A stretch of 64,000 bases of DNA from contig JAKSZP010012190.1 of the NCBI GenBank assembly GCA_022478985.1, positions 1 through 64,000 on the forward strand, in the 5' to 3' direction. Position numbers and translations under genes: made by a program. The stretch is from Massospora cicadina (taxonomy: Eukaryota; Entomophthoromycota; Entomophthoromycetes; Entomophthorales; Entomophthoraceae). This document shows, one piece after another, positions 42,929-54,757 of this stretch (within the stretch, counting starts at the first letter, position 1; every line of letters begins with the position of its first letter). The notes below the pieces were generated by a model. It had not been told where the DNA came from, ran no database searches, and was given only the letters and a program-made list of their open reading frames with translations.

Positions 42929-43874
42929 TGTTAAAATCTTGGGGATTGGTTGGCTGCTCAATTCTGGTCCTAGATTAACTGCACAGATTTGTGGATCCTT
43001 GCATTGATTGTTTGATTAAAATTGATAGAGTGGGCAATATTAGTATGAAGCCTATTATTGTTGATTGACCAAAAGCCACGTTGAGAGTATTTTCCAATGC
43101 TAAACAGGTGCTTCTTCATTTTGAAGATGTTCTGTTAATGGTAGGGAACACTTTCCCTATTCTCTTCTCACAGAGCCAAGTGGAGACTTTGTAGTAACAA
43201 CCTAAGGATTTCAGATCCTTGCACTCTTCTCTTAAGAGTAATGTTAAAACAAATGTATCAATCACTTAGCTAATATCAAGTTTGAATCTTTTTTATTAGG
43301 GAATATTTTGGGGTTTTTATAGTTAGACTTGCACACAACTTTTCAGCTGTCCACTGGGAACTATTTTATGATCCTATACTGGTTTGACCCTCAAGTGTTA
43401 GGCACCAAATCTTGTTAGGTACTATTGCCTTGAGTTTCTTAGGCAGCATAATCCTTGGGTGTTTGGCGACCAAACAATTGGTATTAGCAACTTGAAACCA
43501 ATTGTTTCAGCTGATGACGATTCTACTCTTCCTTTGGCGTTCAAACATATTGGTAGATTCTGATGACTCCAATTCATTCCACTCTGAATGGTTCCCTAAA
43601 ATTTGACTATCAGGTGTTGTTCCCATATTGAATTATTGCTTGATTTTATCAAAGATGCCTGATGATAATCTCATCAGTCAACAGTCTTTAATATCATTGG
43701 GGATGATGCCTGACAATTTTTCATTAGTTAGTGACCTCTAATATCATTGGGATGATGCCCAATGATAATCTCATCAATCAGCCGTTGTTGCCAATCATAT
43801 ACAATTATAACTTAATTTTCAAATCTATTAATTGGTTAAGAAATTATATTATATGGTTATCTGAAATTCTGACA
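42929..43874 (-). repeat. element D 3' LTR
   Basis: TGTTAAAATCTT at the left and GAAATTCTGACA at the right on the plus strand. The right end matches the reverse complement of the element C LTR start (GAAATTCCAACA). Confidence 0.8.
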
Positions 43875-44148
43875 CATTCTCTATATTGACCAGATTATCC
43901 AACAGAATATAGAACCCTTGAGGGATGGAAGCCACCTTAGCTTGAGCTCAAATTTGATTTTTCATATCATTATGTCCTCAGCGGAGTGCAGCTCTGTCCA
44001 CACTCAATGCCTATATGCTCTGCTCAGTTTTTGATGAATTCGTATCCTTGGTTGCTACCTGTTACCACCTCTTCTCAAGCACAGTTCATGTTACACCATT
44101 CTGTGACAGTTCCATCTTCACATCTTTTGCTGAAATATCAACTGGTCT

Positions 44149-44395
44149 ACCTGTAAAAACCCCAGGAAGGGTCTTGTTGGTACTTTGCCACCTGTACAAA
44201 CCACAGGATGGGTCTCTTTGGCGCTTTGCCACCTGTACAAACCCCAGGATGGGTTTCATTAGCACCTTGCCACCTGTACAAACCCCAGGATGGGTTTCAT
44301 TAGCACCTTGCCACCTGTACAAACCCCAGGATGGGTTTTATTAGCACCTTGCCACCTGTATCAACCCCAGAACGGGTTTCCAACATCTTGTTGAC
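44149..44395 (-). repeat. 41-bp minisatellite in element D, 6 units
   Basis: ACCTGTACAAACCCCAGG starts units at 44149, 44190, 44231, 44272, 44313 and 44354, an exact 41-bp period. The period is not a multiple of three, so frames reading through it (44015-44344 plus, 44086-44322 minus) change phase each unit and are not genes. It lies between integrase remnants and the 3' LTR. Confidence 0.9.
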
Positions 44396-44539
44396 AGGGA
44401 ATATTATGGCAGATCTAGTTTTAGCCCATCCTGATCCTGCCAACTTCTTGGGACTCATGTCCATCACTATATTTTCCTTTCTCCAAGCTTGGTAGGTGGG
44501 AATATTACTAGATGCATCACTGCTCAAGTTAAAATCAGT

Positions 44540-45230
44540 TTTTTATATTTTTATGCAGCTCTTTAATTTTTATATTTATTTTTTCATATTTATATTTTTT
44601 TATTCCCAATACCTTAAGTATTTGTGTGGACCTATTGAATATTTGACCATCTTCGATATTTAATTGTATAGGCATCATTTGCCAACTTGATAATTTTGAA
44701 CAGTCCCATCCATGAGCGTCCAACTCGTTTTTCCTTTTTTAGTTTTCATTGTTGTTTTGAATGCCTAAGATTATAATTTAATCAGGATATTAGCCAGTTG
44801 GGATAGATATTGTTTGGCACTCATCCCCAAAGATGTCTCTACTGCTGAATACAATATTAGTGGTAATGCAGCTTTCCACCTATAAAAATTTGAATGGCAT
44901 TTTCTCAGTCACTGGCAGATTGCATAAACCTTGGGGCAGTCTGGTCGAATGGTATAGTCCTTGTGCAGTAAGTATTGCACATTTTTCCTGATCTTCTTTT
45001 TAAAAAAATTGATTTTCCAATAGCCCAAAATTAGGTCCATAACCAAAAAGTATTTTGCCTCCCCCAGGTGATCAAGCGCATCATCAATTTGAGGCAGTAG
45101 ATAGGAAATTAATTTGATCCTATTTTTTGGCATTATTTGCCAAATCAAACGTTTGATTAATTTAAGATCAACTAACTTCATCCACTACTCTCTGAATTAA
45201 TCACCTCTCATTTTGATCTCTCATATGCCT
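44540..45230 (-). pseudogene. element D: RT fragment fused to integrase C-terminus by deletion
   Basis: Read leftward, the frame 45181-44909 gives ISYLLPQIDDALDHLGEAKYFLVMDLILGYWKI, the beginning of the RT palm, and stops. Directly after it, near 44880-44640, the strand matches the end of element C integrase (worn versions of its PLGMSAKQY and DAYTIK-like parts). The catalytic Asp-Asp motif, RNase H and the integrase core are missing. This is a deletion derivative that could move only with help. Confidence 0.7.
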
Positions 45231-45705
45231 CAGGACTTCTCACAGTGGACCCAGTTGCAACCCAAGCTGGTCCTGGTGACAACCTACTCCATGTAGATAT
45301 CTGGGGGACAGGTTCTCTTGCAGTGCTATATATCCACATCTAGACTGAAAGGCCTTTTTTCCCATATTTTGAACAGTTTCATCCTCCTCTTGAGGAATCA
45401 CAACACTTACAAATCCTCATGATTTCTTCTAATTTTGGGTGGCAAATTGTCACATCGCTCCATTTTCCAGTAGTGGCTAGTTGATTTATCCTTCCATTTG
45501 AATCTATTGGGGGCTTTCCCCATTACGGCTTGATTCTGCTGAATAACAACTTTTTTATTGCTTAATGGAATTCATCTTCTAATTCCACTATAGTTTGATC
45601 ATCCTCAACTGTAATTTCATCATAAAATTGATTGGGCGCATAAATATTTGCTCCCAATATCTTCAGATGGCCCACCAAATGTGAGGTCATTATTTCAGTT
45701 ACTAG

Positions 45706-46608
45706 TTATGCTGCCATAATCTGATGTAATTTGCAGAAGGAATGAAGCGCCGCCTGCATAGCTATGTGAGCATCAAAGTCATTTAGAACTTTTGCCCCTG
45801 CCAAGATTTGGGCTTCTTGGTAAAATTGGTCAGCAAAACTAGCCATGGGCTCATCTTTGCGGAATTGGATACCCATGAACTCTTGTTTACGATTTGCCAT
45901 TCAAGTAGGGCTTCCAAACTCCAACATAATGACTGTTTTTTCTTCCGCGTACAACCAGTTGTCCCCATTGAGGTTAGGTAGCACCAGATTCTGGAAGTCA
46001 GTGCTGAGCCAGTTCATTACGGTCACTGCTTTTTGATGGTCTGCATAGCCAAACATGGTCATCTCAAAGAAATGGAAAAACACCGGGGCATTATCCCAGT
46101 GAAATGTGGGCAATTTGGCATAATTCAAAATTCCTTGATTGCTCCGCCTATAGATGATTCTGGTCAAGCTACTCGAGAAGCCATAGGAGTGGCTTCCAGA
46201 GTCATTTCTAAAACACCAGCGAATGGTTTAGGCATATTTTGGGGCGGATAAGTCTTCCCAATTTGGAGTTTCTCATGCCTTTTCTTTAACCTCATTAACC
46301 TCAAATTGTTCACACTCACATTTGTGTTTTTCCAATTCCTTGATATGCTTGGTCAGTTTTGCCATCTTCTCATGAAACTGCTGGATGTGTTCTTAATTTT
46401 CTTCCCATTCAGTTTTTTTAAAAAAAATTTCTTTGACAAGTTCGCCCTCTTTCTGCTTTAAAGAGTTAACTTTTCCACGCAGGTCATTATTCACCATTCT
46501 TAATTGTTTGAGCATCTCTTCCGCCTTGATCATATGCTCCTCTAAGGTACTAACATTGGCTTGAGATGCCGAGCTGAGCACATTTTGATTTATGGCCTGT
46601 AGTTCCAC
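45706..46608 (-). pseudogene. element D: Gag with N-terminal coiled coil
   Basis: The frame from 46608 gives a strongly helical Gln/Lys/Glu/Leu-rich segment (MIKAEEMLKQLRMVNNDLRG), which continues past a stop as a coiled coil to about 46300. The capsid part in 46167-45901 reads KLPTFHWDNAPVFFHFFEMT and MNWLSTDFQNLVLPNLNGDN. It continues after a stop and without a frame change in 45900-45706 (FMGIQFRKDEPMASFADQFY). This is the best-preserved Gag in the window. Confidence 0.8.
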
Positions 46609-46672
46609 CCAGAGCTTCCAAAGCTCTTAATTATAAGACATTGTTAAATTGGCTTTTGACAACTCAACTACC

Positions 46673-46689
46673 CCCTGTAGTAAGAACCA
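46673..46689 (-). other. element D primer-binding site
   Basis: On the minus strand TGGTTCTTACTACAGGG follows the LTR end TTTTAACA after one base and leads into GGTAGTTGAG, as in element C. Confidence 0.75.
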
Positions 46690-46690
46690 A

Positions 46691-47593
46691 TGTTAAAATC
46701 TTGAGTGTTGGTTGGTTGCTCGCTTCTGGCCCTAGATTTCAACTGCACAGATCTGTGGATCCTTGCATTGATTATTTGATTAAAATTGATAGAGTGGGCA
46801 ATATTAGTATGAAGCCTATTATTGTTGATTGACCAAAAGCCACGTTGAGAGTATTTTCCAATGCTAAACAGGTGCTTCTTCATTTTGAAGATGTTCTGGT
46901 AATGGTAGGGAACACTTTCCCTATTCTCTTCTCACAGAGCCAAGTGGAGACTTTGTAGTAACAACCTAAGGATTTCAGATCCTTGCACTCTTCTCTTAAG
47001 AGTAATGTTAAAACAAATGTATCAATCACTTAGTTAATATCAAGTTTGAATCTTTTTTATTAGGGAATATTTTGGGGTTTTTATAGTTAGACTTGCACAC
47101 AACTTTTCAGCTGTCCACTGGGAACTATTTTATGCTCCTATACTGATTTGACCCTCAAGTTTTAGGCACCAAATTCTCATTGGGTACTGTTGCCTTGAGT
47201 TTCTTAGGCAGCATAATCCATGGGTGTTTGGCGACCAAACAATTGGTATTAGCAACTTGAAACCAATTGTTTTAGATGATAAAGATTCTAATCTTCCTCC
47301 GGCGTTCAAACATATTGGTAGTTTCTGATGACTCCAATTTGTTTCACTCTGAATGAAACCCTACAATTTGACTATTGGGTGTTGTTCCCATATCAAATTA
47401 TTGCTTGATTTCGTTGGGGATGATGTCTGACGATAATCTCATCAGTTGGTTACCTCTAATAACATCAGGGTGATGCCTGACAATAATCTCATCAATTGAC
47501 CGCAGTTGCTGATCCTATACAATTATAACTTAATTTGTCAAATCTTTTAATTGTATAAAAGGTTGGAATATGTCACCAATTGAAATTTCAGCA
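46691..47593 (-). repeat. element D 5' LTR
   Basis: Starts TGTTAAAATC at the left and ends near GAAATTTCAGCA. It aligns closely with 42929-43874, with blocks of near identity around 46750-47100, so the pair is younger than most LTR pairs in the window. Confidence 0.8.
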
Positions 47594-47627
47594 CACCTAG
47601 CCAGTTTTTTTAAATTCACTTGGTTTT

Positions 47628-48342
47628 TGTCAAACAATTACAAGTCTGATGTAGTAAAAAAACTGGTTTAAAATAAATGATGAAAAGATTGGCCAAAAGA
47701 CCCTGGTTGATTAGCAGTAGAACCCCTTAAATTGATTTAACTCTTCTATAAATTAGGCAAATAAAATATGTTTGGGAGGTCATATTGTACCAGATCGGTG
47801 GCCAAATCTGGGGAGTCCATTGGAGGCTCCTCCCACAGGCCACTTCTATCTGAGTTCAGCCTACATTGTGGAGACCAGATTCTTCTATAGGGTCAGCGGG
47901 GGTTCAGCAAGGTGAAAATACTTTCCTGCCTTCTGATTGTTCCAAAAGTTATAAAATCAATGCCTCACAGGTTCATTTCCCCGGATGTCACTTTCCCATC
48001 TGTCCTTGCATTGAAGTGAGGTGAGTCTTGATCAATCCAGTAGGTCAAATTCCAATATTCCCTAATTTTGATATTAAAAAGCAATACAAAGTTTGAGTCT
48101 CAACATTTTAATACTAGTCTCAACTTATTATGAGGGTTCACTTCTTACCACCCTCACCACTACTAATAAAAAATACTTATAAAAACAATCTTTATTTTTA
48201 AATCAAAGTAGTAGTATTTTAATTTTAGAGGTTATTTAACCCATAAATTATATCCCACAGCGAACAACTTCAACAGCAAATTATTGTTGGAACTCAGGTG
48301 AAAATGCACATTTGAGCATGTCCTAAAACCTAAAATCCAACA
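47628..48342 (+). repeat. element E 5' LTR
   Basis: 715 bp, TGTCAAACAATTACAAG to AAAATCCAACA. It aligns along its length with 54758-55470. Confidence 0.85.
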
Positions 48343-48344
48343 AG

Positions 48345-48361
48345 TGGTGCTCACTACATGG
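48345..48361 (+). other. element E primer-binding site
   Basis: TGGTGCTCACTACATGG lies two bases after the 5' LTR; 16 of 17 bases match the site of the TRIM-like element. Confidence 0.8.
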
Positions 48362-48389
48362 AGTAGTACACCACAAAGCACTATTAAAA

Positions 48390-49100
48390 TGGAGGGTGTT
48401 GGTTAATGACCCTCACAACCTCCCCACAGCTTCTAAATACCAGCTAGATGCTTTAGACCAGCAGCTAGCCAGCGCACTGTATTGGCTTAAAACGCTCAAA
48501 CAGCGCGTTTGCCAAGCACCTTATGAGGCTCACACCATTCTTAAACCTCTAGTCAGTGACAAGTTTAATCAAGGCGAGGGCAGTATTGCATCCTTCCTCC
48601 TTGTGTATATATTTGTGATGGAAGGAGCAATTGGCCAGCAAAAACTTAAAAATATCCTTCCTTGCTTAAGTTGTATGGCTCAGGAGATTATGGTTCACCA
48701 TATGGTCACAATTATCACTTAGGCAGAGGTTAAACAACCGCTGATTGAAGAATTTGGTTCTAAGAAGACTTTATAATGGCAAAAACAGGCCTTTATGTGC
48801 CTTATCCTGAAAGAGGGAGAATCAATACCCTTATTTTTTGAGCAATTCTATAGCAAAGCTCAAACTCTGTTGCTGGCCAAACTGCTTCCTCTAGATGTTG
48901 CTATTGCTGCTATCGTGGCTATCTTTACTTCTTATATTTCTTTAGAAATGCATATCTCCGCAGTCAAGCACACCTTCCAACATGTTTAGGATATCAAAGA
49001 GGTATTGTTAGCGGTGGCCGACTTACATGGACCTGATCTTCTGCAAATTTTCAAAACAAGAATCAACTCTGAACCCTGAAGACTCTTCTATGGCTTTATT
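48390..49100 (+). pseudogene. element E: Gag remnant
   Basis: The frame 48396-48722 reads through QLDALDQQLASALYWLKTLK and ILPCLSCMAQEIMVHHM, then stops at TAG. The same frame resumes as AEVKQPLIEEFGSKKTL and, from 48795 after another stop, QAFMCLILKEGESIPLFFEQ and DVAIAAIVAIFTSY. The matching element B region confirms that this is one gag gene broken by stops. The rest of gag (50660-51074, Ser/Pro/Lys-rich, then LGYYVLGALMEVQ) lies beyond the nested LTR. Confidence 0.75.
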
Positions 49101-49245
49101 CCTCTGAAACCCAGCTTCTGCAGAGCTGCAGCAACAAGATACTCCTCCACCATATGACGATAGCCAGAAAATACTGGCAGTTATGGGGAAGTGCTCCCCC
49201 TCCAGCTTAATTCCAAAAGCTCAGCTGGTAAAGTCATTTATCACT

Positions 49246-50638
49246 TGTTAGAATTTTAACCAGGCGATATTCCTCACATATTAGTGAAATTAGTATAGTA
49301 GTTAATCAAGGATTGCTGATTAGTTTACTAACTTTAATTCATTATTTAATGATAATACCCCAATTTGTGCTCCTCAATTGCTTGGGTTGAGCTGTCTTAA
49401 TCTGCAGGATCAAGTAAGTATTGGGCATCATCCCTGATAGGAAATTGGTGGGTCTCAACACAGGGGACTGAGGCCGAGGAAGTTGAGATAAAAAACATTA
49501 TCAATTAAGACAACGAATTACTTAAATTTGATGTCAAAAATGTCTGGAAATGATCCTGCTAGAGTTTTTCAGTCAATTTTGACACCAGCAACTTATGCCA
49601 AGGATGTCAAAATAATGAATAATAATTGTTTAAATTTGGCAGGCTCTATCACAACGTCAACTCCATGTGAAAATGATTGTGGGATTTCTGGAATAAATTT
49701 CAAATCTTGGAATACCATCAACTTATGCCAAGGATGCCGTACAATTTAATTAATTAAATAAAGTCAAATCGCATTTTGACTTTGTGAGAGTATCAGGCTG
49801 AATCCTCAACAGTATTTTAGTTTAATTTGACTCTGGCAACTTATGCTGAGGATGTCAATATATTTAATTAATTCAATTATGAAAAATCAGAAGAGAATCA
49901 CCAGGTAGAGTGCTGACAAATGCTAAGAGAAATAATCGCCAGTGAGAGTGCTGATGAATACTAACAGAGATAATTGCCAGTGAGAGTGCTGATGAATGCT
50001 AAGAGAGATAATTACCAATGAAAGTGTTGATGAATGCTAATCAGGGAGAATCACCAGTGAGAGTGCTGACGATGCTGGCAATGAATGCCAATGACGTGGA
50101 TAGGAAAGAAATGCCTATAAATAGCTTTATCTCTCTCTTAATAAATATATCTTCCAATCTTATAATCTTTAAAAAAATCTTTAATTTATTTAATTAATTG
50201 TGGATACCTACCTCTGCTAGTTTTAAAGTGGATTAGTTCATCTTGGCTGGCGGAGGAGGAATGGAAGATGCTCAGAGGTTAGGTGCTGGGTGAACACACC
50301 TGAAGTGGTCGTTGCAACCAGCTTATAACTTGGAATTACAGATCAACTATGGGAACTAGCCCAATCAGTAGAGCCAGCGATGGACAATTGTGGATTAGCC
50401 ATGAGGTGAAGGAGCAAGGGGTCAGACTGCCCAGGGTGAGGGTAAACCACCGGTGCCCACCAAGAGGGGCTAATCTGCTAAGGTGAAGTTGCTGTCCAGC
50501 TGGATTGGGGAGTTGCCTGCGGCCCTGTAAGGAAAGGTCACCAATGATGGTGAAAAAACAAGGGCCAGCAGTCTTCATACTGTTTGGCATGGCACACTAA
50601 TGGAGTCACCTATTATTGAGAATTAAAAATTATCAACA
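49246..50638 (+). repeat. solo LTR of the TRIM-like family nested in element E, TSD TCACT
   Basis: It begins TGTTAGAATTTTAACCAG, matching the minus-strand LTR start of the element at 10697-13000 (TGTCAGGATTTTAACCAG), and ends ATTATCAACA. TCACT is duplicated exactly at 49241-49245 and 50639-50643. Near its right end CAGTCTTCATACTG and GGCACACTAATGGAG match the other family members inverted. At 1,393 bp it is longer than the 1,061-1,064 bp LTRs, partly because of a 38-bp minisatellite. Confidence 0.85.
49890..50085 (+). repeat. 38-bp minisatellite inside the solo LTR, 5 units
   Basis: AGAGTGCTGATGAATGCTAA-type units start at about 49907, 49945, 49983, 50021 and 50060. Period is 38-39 bp. A second repeated segment in the same LTR, CAACTTATGCCAAGGATG, occurs near 49588 and 49718 and in altered form near 49838. 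Confidence 0.85.
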
Positions 50639-50659
50639 TCACTTTTCCTTGTTCTCCTC

Positions 50660-51911
50660 TTTCTGAGCGGTCTACTAAGGTGGATAAAATATCACATCCC
50701 TCCAAGTCACTATCTCAATCCCCCTCAGCCTCACCTCAGGCTGCCTCTAGTTCAAAATTGAAGTCATGGGGAAGCCCAAGCCTGTCACTTCTAAGTCAAA
50801 ATTCAAAGCCGTTACACTTCCAATGCTTCCCCCAAAAGTTGGTGCAGCTACGATGCTCCCTTCAAAAGTCAAAAGGGTAGATGAGCGCAAAAAAGCCCCC
50901 TCCTGTGAGGAGATGAAGCCAGTTTCTCAGACTCCTCTTTGTAACTTTTTGAGGTGCATTAGCAATCCCTCTGATAACAAGTCTGAAGGGGGTGGTGAAG
51001 ACTTAGGCTATTATGTCTTGGGAGCCCTAATGGAAGTGCAGATTCCGGATAGGTTTAGGCCTGAAGAAAATTGATATAGCCATGATACCACAACAAACCT
51101 ACTCCAACAGTTGTTGAGGTTTTAATAGGTAATCAATACCGCTTGTAATGCTGACCAGCTTATTGGGACAGTGATCTGATCCACCCAGCAGGTTCATACC
51201 CTCCAATCTAAAAGACAAATACTCTGCAACGGTTAAACGCCTTGCCTCCACTCTTCATTTGTAGGAGGTTCTCGCCCTCCCCCCTACTTTTGGTAACACA
51301 ATAGCTATGGTAGAAGTTGTCATAAATAAAGTGCACGTTATAGCCATCCTTGATATGGGTGCTCCAGTGAACTTGGTCTCTTCAAAGCTCATCAACAGAA
51401 TTAAGTTGGCACCTGACCTGAACTATTTGCAAGAGTTCAGAACTGCGGGGCCTAACAACCAGTAAGTATTGGAGCCTACTTTTCTCTACACATACAAATT
51501 TGGAAACTCATACTGTCTGCCCCCTCTGTGGAATTAAACAATAACGCATAATACATACTCATTGACAATCAATTAATGATAGTATGACGAAATCAATATG
51601 AAACAGGAATTCTCTCCCTTCTAAACTACTAAGTTCCCCTAGTCTTTACAAACAATGAGTCTAAGATGAAAGAGAATACCTGCGTAGTTGAGTACCCTCC
51701 ATCCTCCCTCACCATTGCTTATTCAACGTCAGGAAGAAACACAAAAAAGCTGCCTAACTCCGTGGATGCTTTAGAGGGCATTCCAATGTGTGCGTCAGAG
51801 GAGGTAGTAGTCAAAGCGCGTGAACAAAAGGTTATAGACACCAAAATTTACTATTCAAATCCCCAGCAACTGCCTTCTGCATTTAAAAAGCATTTATATT
51901 ATAGACTTTGA
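50660..51911 (+). pseudogene. element E: Gag linker and aspartic protease remnant
   Basis: A basic Ser/Pro/Lys-rich linker (50680-51074) precedes the protease. The active site reads Asp-Met-Gly at 51352-51360 in ILDMGAPVNLVSSKLI. ATG for Met in place of Thr ACG is a single C-to-T change at a CpG and would inactivate the enzyme. The frame 51666-51911 corresponds to the region between protease and RT in element B (SGRNTKKLPNSVDA against SGCNTKKFPNSVDA). Confidence 0.8.
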
Positions 51912-53560
51912 AACTAGGGTGTTGTCAGGTATCCTAGACCCTGCCTACCAGTAACATATTAATCTTCTGCTGGGAAATCTCACTAACAAGGACATGGTTA
52001 TGAAGAAGCATCAGGAGATTGGAATAGTCCTGCTGAATCCAATTGAGAACATCCAACAAGCTCATTATATTGGGTCTATGCTAAATATGGGACTACCACT
52101 GATCAAATGTTATGCTCTTTGCCCAACGTTTAAATTTCTGATGATTTAACTCCCGCTAAGCTTAATAAAGTTCATTCTTTACTAGAGACTTATTGTGACA
52201 TTTTCTCCAAATTGGATACTGACTATGGGCATGTGAAGGTTTGGAGCCACACCATTGATGTTGATGACGCAAAGCTATTTAATCCAAGCCTTATCAGAAA
52301 TCAAAAGTTAAGGAGCTCCATATGAGGACGGAGATTAGACTGTTATTGGACGTGGGGCTACTAGTGCCTTCTAAAAGCCATTGGCTATATCCTCTATTGC
52401 TCATAAAAAAGAAGAATGGTGAGCATTGGGTAGTTGTGGAATACCACAAGCTAAATAACATAGCCAAGAAGGACATCTACCCATTCCCCTGAATTGATGA
52501 CGCTCTGGCCCAACGCTCTAAGTCCAAGTTCTCTTCCGTCATGGACTTGGCTAGTGGATACTGGCATATTGATCTTTCTCCACAAGACCAGGAAAAGCGT
52601 GTGCTTATCTTCAGTGTGGGACTCTTCTAAACTACCCGACTACCACAAGGGTTGTGAAATGCGCCTGCATCTTTCCAACGAGCCATGGATCACATCTTGC
52701 AAGATCTGAAGCTTAGTTGCTTAATTGTCTATCTTGACGATATAACCATCATTTCTCAAACGTTAAATGAGCACCTTTCACACTTAAAGGAAATTTTTTA
52801 GTGCCTGTGGGCCTCTAACGTTTATCTGAAGCCCTCCAAATGTACATTCTTTCAGAAAATTTGGATTTCCTGGGCCACGCCATCTCCTCAGAAGGGATCC
52901 AGCCTCTCCATGATAAGGTTGAGGTGATATCCAAAATGCCCTCACCCAAAACCCTACTCAGAGTTAGGTGTTCTTGGGCATGATGGTATATACCATTAAT
53001 TCATCCCCAAATTCGCTCAGCTCAGTGAACCCATCATACACCTTTTAGCTAAGAACACCTCTTTCCATTGGGGCGGAACAACAGGCTGCTTTTGAAATAC
53101 TTAAAAAGCTGCTGCAGCGATGTCAATCCTACGCCACCCTGACTATTGTAAACCCTTCATGTTATTTACTGATGCCTCTGACTATGCTATTGGAGCTATC
53201 TTGGCTCAACTGGATGAGCATGGGATTAATCATACCTTCTCATACTTCAGTAAGATGCTTTCTAAGGCAGAACGCAACTATAGAGTCAATGAGAAGGAGT
53301 GTCTTGACATCTTGCTCGCTGTTGAATATTACCGCCCTTTATTATTTGGGACCTCATTTAAAGTGGTCACTGACCACGTCTCCCTAAAGTGTTTACAGAA
53401 TATGAAAGATCTTTTTTGGGCGGTTGGCATGCTGGGCTTTGAAACTTCAGCACTATATATGACCATTAAGCACCAAGCTAAGATAAGCCACATTAACGTC
53501 GATTGGTTGACTTGACTGCCCATCCTTCACTTATATAATAGTGAAGTGGAGATGTTACAT
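51912..53560 (+). pseudogene. element E: reverse transcriptase and RNase H remnant
   Basis: RT blocks include VMDLASGYWHIDLSP near 52539 and the intact Tyr-Leu-Asp-Asp at 52730-52741, then DFLGHAISSEGIQPL near 52865. The RNase H domain in 53120-53515 is the longest intact stretch: LFTDASDYAIGAILAQLD (Asp), KAERNYRVNEKECLDILLAV (Glu), VVTDHVSLKCLQ (Asp), so its catalytic triad is complete. Stops and frame changes break RT before it. Confidence 0.85.
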
Positions 53561-53599
53561 GACATCCTAATGCCTTTTACTCTTGGGAGGATGAAGATA

Positions 53600-54740
53600 A
53601 ACCAATCCAGAAGATGCTAGCTCAACAATCCTGTAACACTAAGGTGGATGATGGGAAACTATACAAGAAAGTAGGGGTGAACTGGTTATACTATCTCTGA
53701 ACATCTGAGCGATTACCTGTCATTATGGAGTCTCATGCCATCCTAGGGCAAAGTGGAGTGCGGAAAACCTATGAGTGAAGAAAAAACGCTACTACTGGGA
53801 GGGAATTATAGAGACCATCATCGAAGTCCTGGATGCCTGTCTGACATGCAAAAAGTAATCCAGCTTCAAAATCAAGTATTAATAGCAACCTGCCACCCCC
53901 AACAGCCTTTCCACACAATAAGTTCTAATATGGTTGGCCCTCTACCCCAAACTACGGGTGGAAATTGATATACCTTGGTAGGAATTTATTACTTTACCAA
54001 ATGGGTTGAGGCTGTGGCTCTTCCAGCTCAGACGGCCAAAGCCACTGCCACTTTCTTCCATCAGTATATCTTCACTCAACATGGTTGCCCCAAGTTTTGC
54101 TCTGTGGTAATGATAAAAACTATAACTCCCAAATTGTAAAGATCCTCGCTACATCCATGGGCATGAAACAGCTCGTTTCTGACCTCTATAACCCCTTGAC
54201 TAATAGTACCATGGAAAGAGTCAATGGTACCCTGGTCTCTATATTATAGAAATGGTTACTTCAGACCCCCTTCACTGGGATCTGTACTTACCAAGTGCCC
54301 TTATGGCCTACCGATCAGTTACCACTGGATCCTTAAGATGTCTCCATTCCATGTGTTGTATGGCTGAAAACCTGGGGTGGCTGCTTTACTCGCCAAATAT
54401 GTTTTCTCAGCTAGGACTGAGCTTGATCAAGCCATGAAGAAGTTGGCTTAGCACATCATCTAATTACAGTCTGAGGTGATGACCAATTTAGCAAAAAATG
54501 TCACAAATGAGGGCCAAGCGGCCAAAGAGCTCCAGCCACCACTCCATTGCTTCCAAGTGGCAGACTTGGTACTCTACTACCACAACTGAATCATTCCTAT
54601 TAGGAAAAGTTTGGGTCTATCTGTGAAGAGACTTTCATTATCACCTATAAGTGAGGGGATGATACTCCATTAAATCCCTTGCTTCTGAAGTTACAATTAA
54701 CCAAGTGAATGACGGTTTTTGTGACCTTACTCCCCCTACC
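53600..54740 (+). pseudogene. element E: integrase remnant
   Basis: The zinc domain reads SHAILGQSGVRKTYE near 53731; the second His of element B (GHGG) is Gln here, while CLTCKK near 53835 keeps both cysteines. In the core the first Asp is Asn (TISSNMVGPL near 53920) and the second is Gly (CGNDKN near 54102), whereas Glu remains in TMERVNG near 54213. Two of three catalytic acids are therefore gone. The C-terminal tail continues to about 54740. Confidence 0.75.
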
Positions 54741-54757
54741 ACTCTTAAAAGAGGTAA

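Larger units (their letters stand above)
42929..47593 (-). mobile_element. Element D: internally deleted Ty3/gypsy relative of element C
   Basis: LTRs at 42929-43874 and 46691-47593 lie in direct orientation and, on the minus strand, flank gag, a short part of RT, the very end of integrase and a minisatellite. Gag coiled coil, capsid block, RT segment, 3' minisatellite and LTR ends all match element C. The RT-to-integrase junction near 44890 lacks the roughly 1.9 kb found in C. Flanking pentamers CACAC and CACCT agree only partly, so the TSD is uncertain. Confidence 0.85.

Noticed and set aside
44015..44344. Long open frames on both strands through a Pro/Gly-rich repeat protein-like sequence
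   Set aside because: They are produced by an exact 41-bp minisatellite whose length is not a multiple of three.
44149..44395. CRISPR-like regular repeats (also 6664-7262, 39880-40440, 49890-50085)
   Set aside because: Units are contiguous tandem repeats without unique spacers, in a eukaryotic retroelement context.
42924..47598. Exact TSD for element D
   Set aside because: CACAC and CACCT match at only three of five bases; the boundary at the right LTR is uncertain by a few bases.
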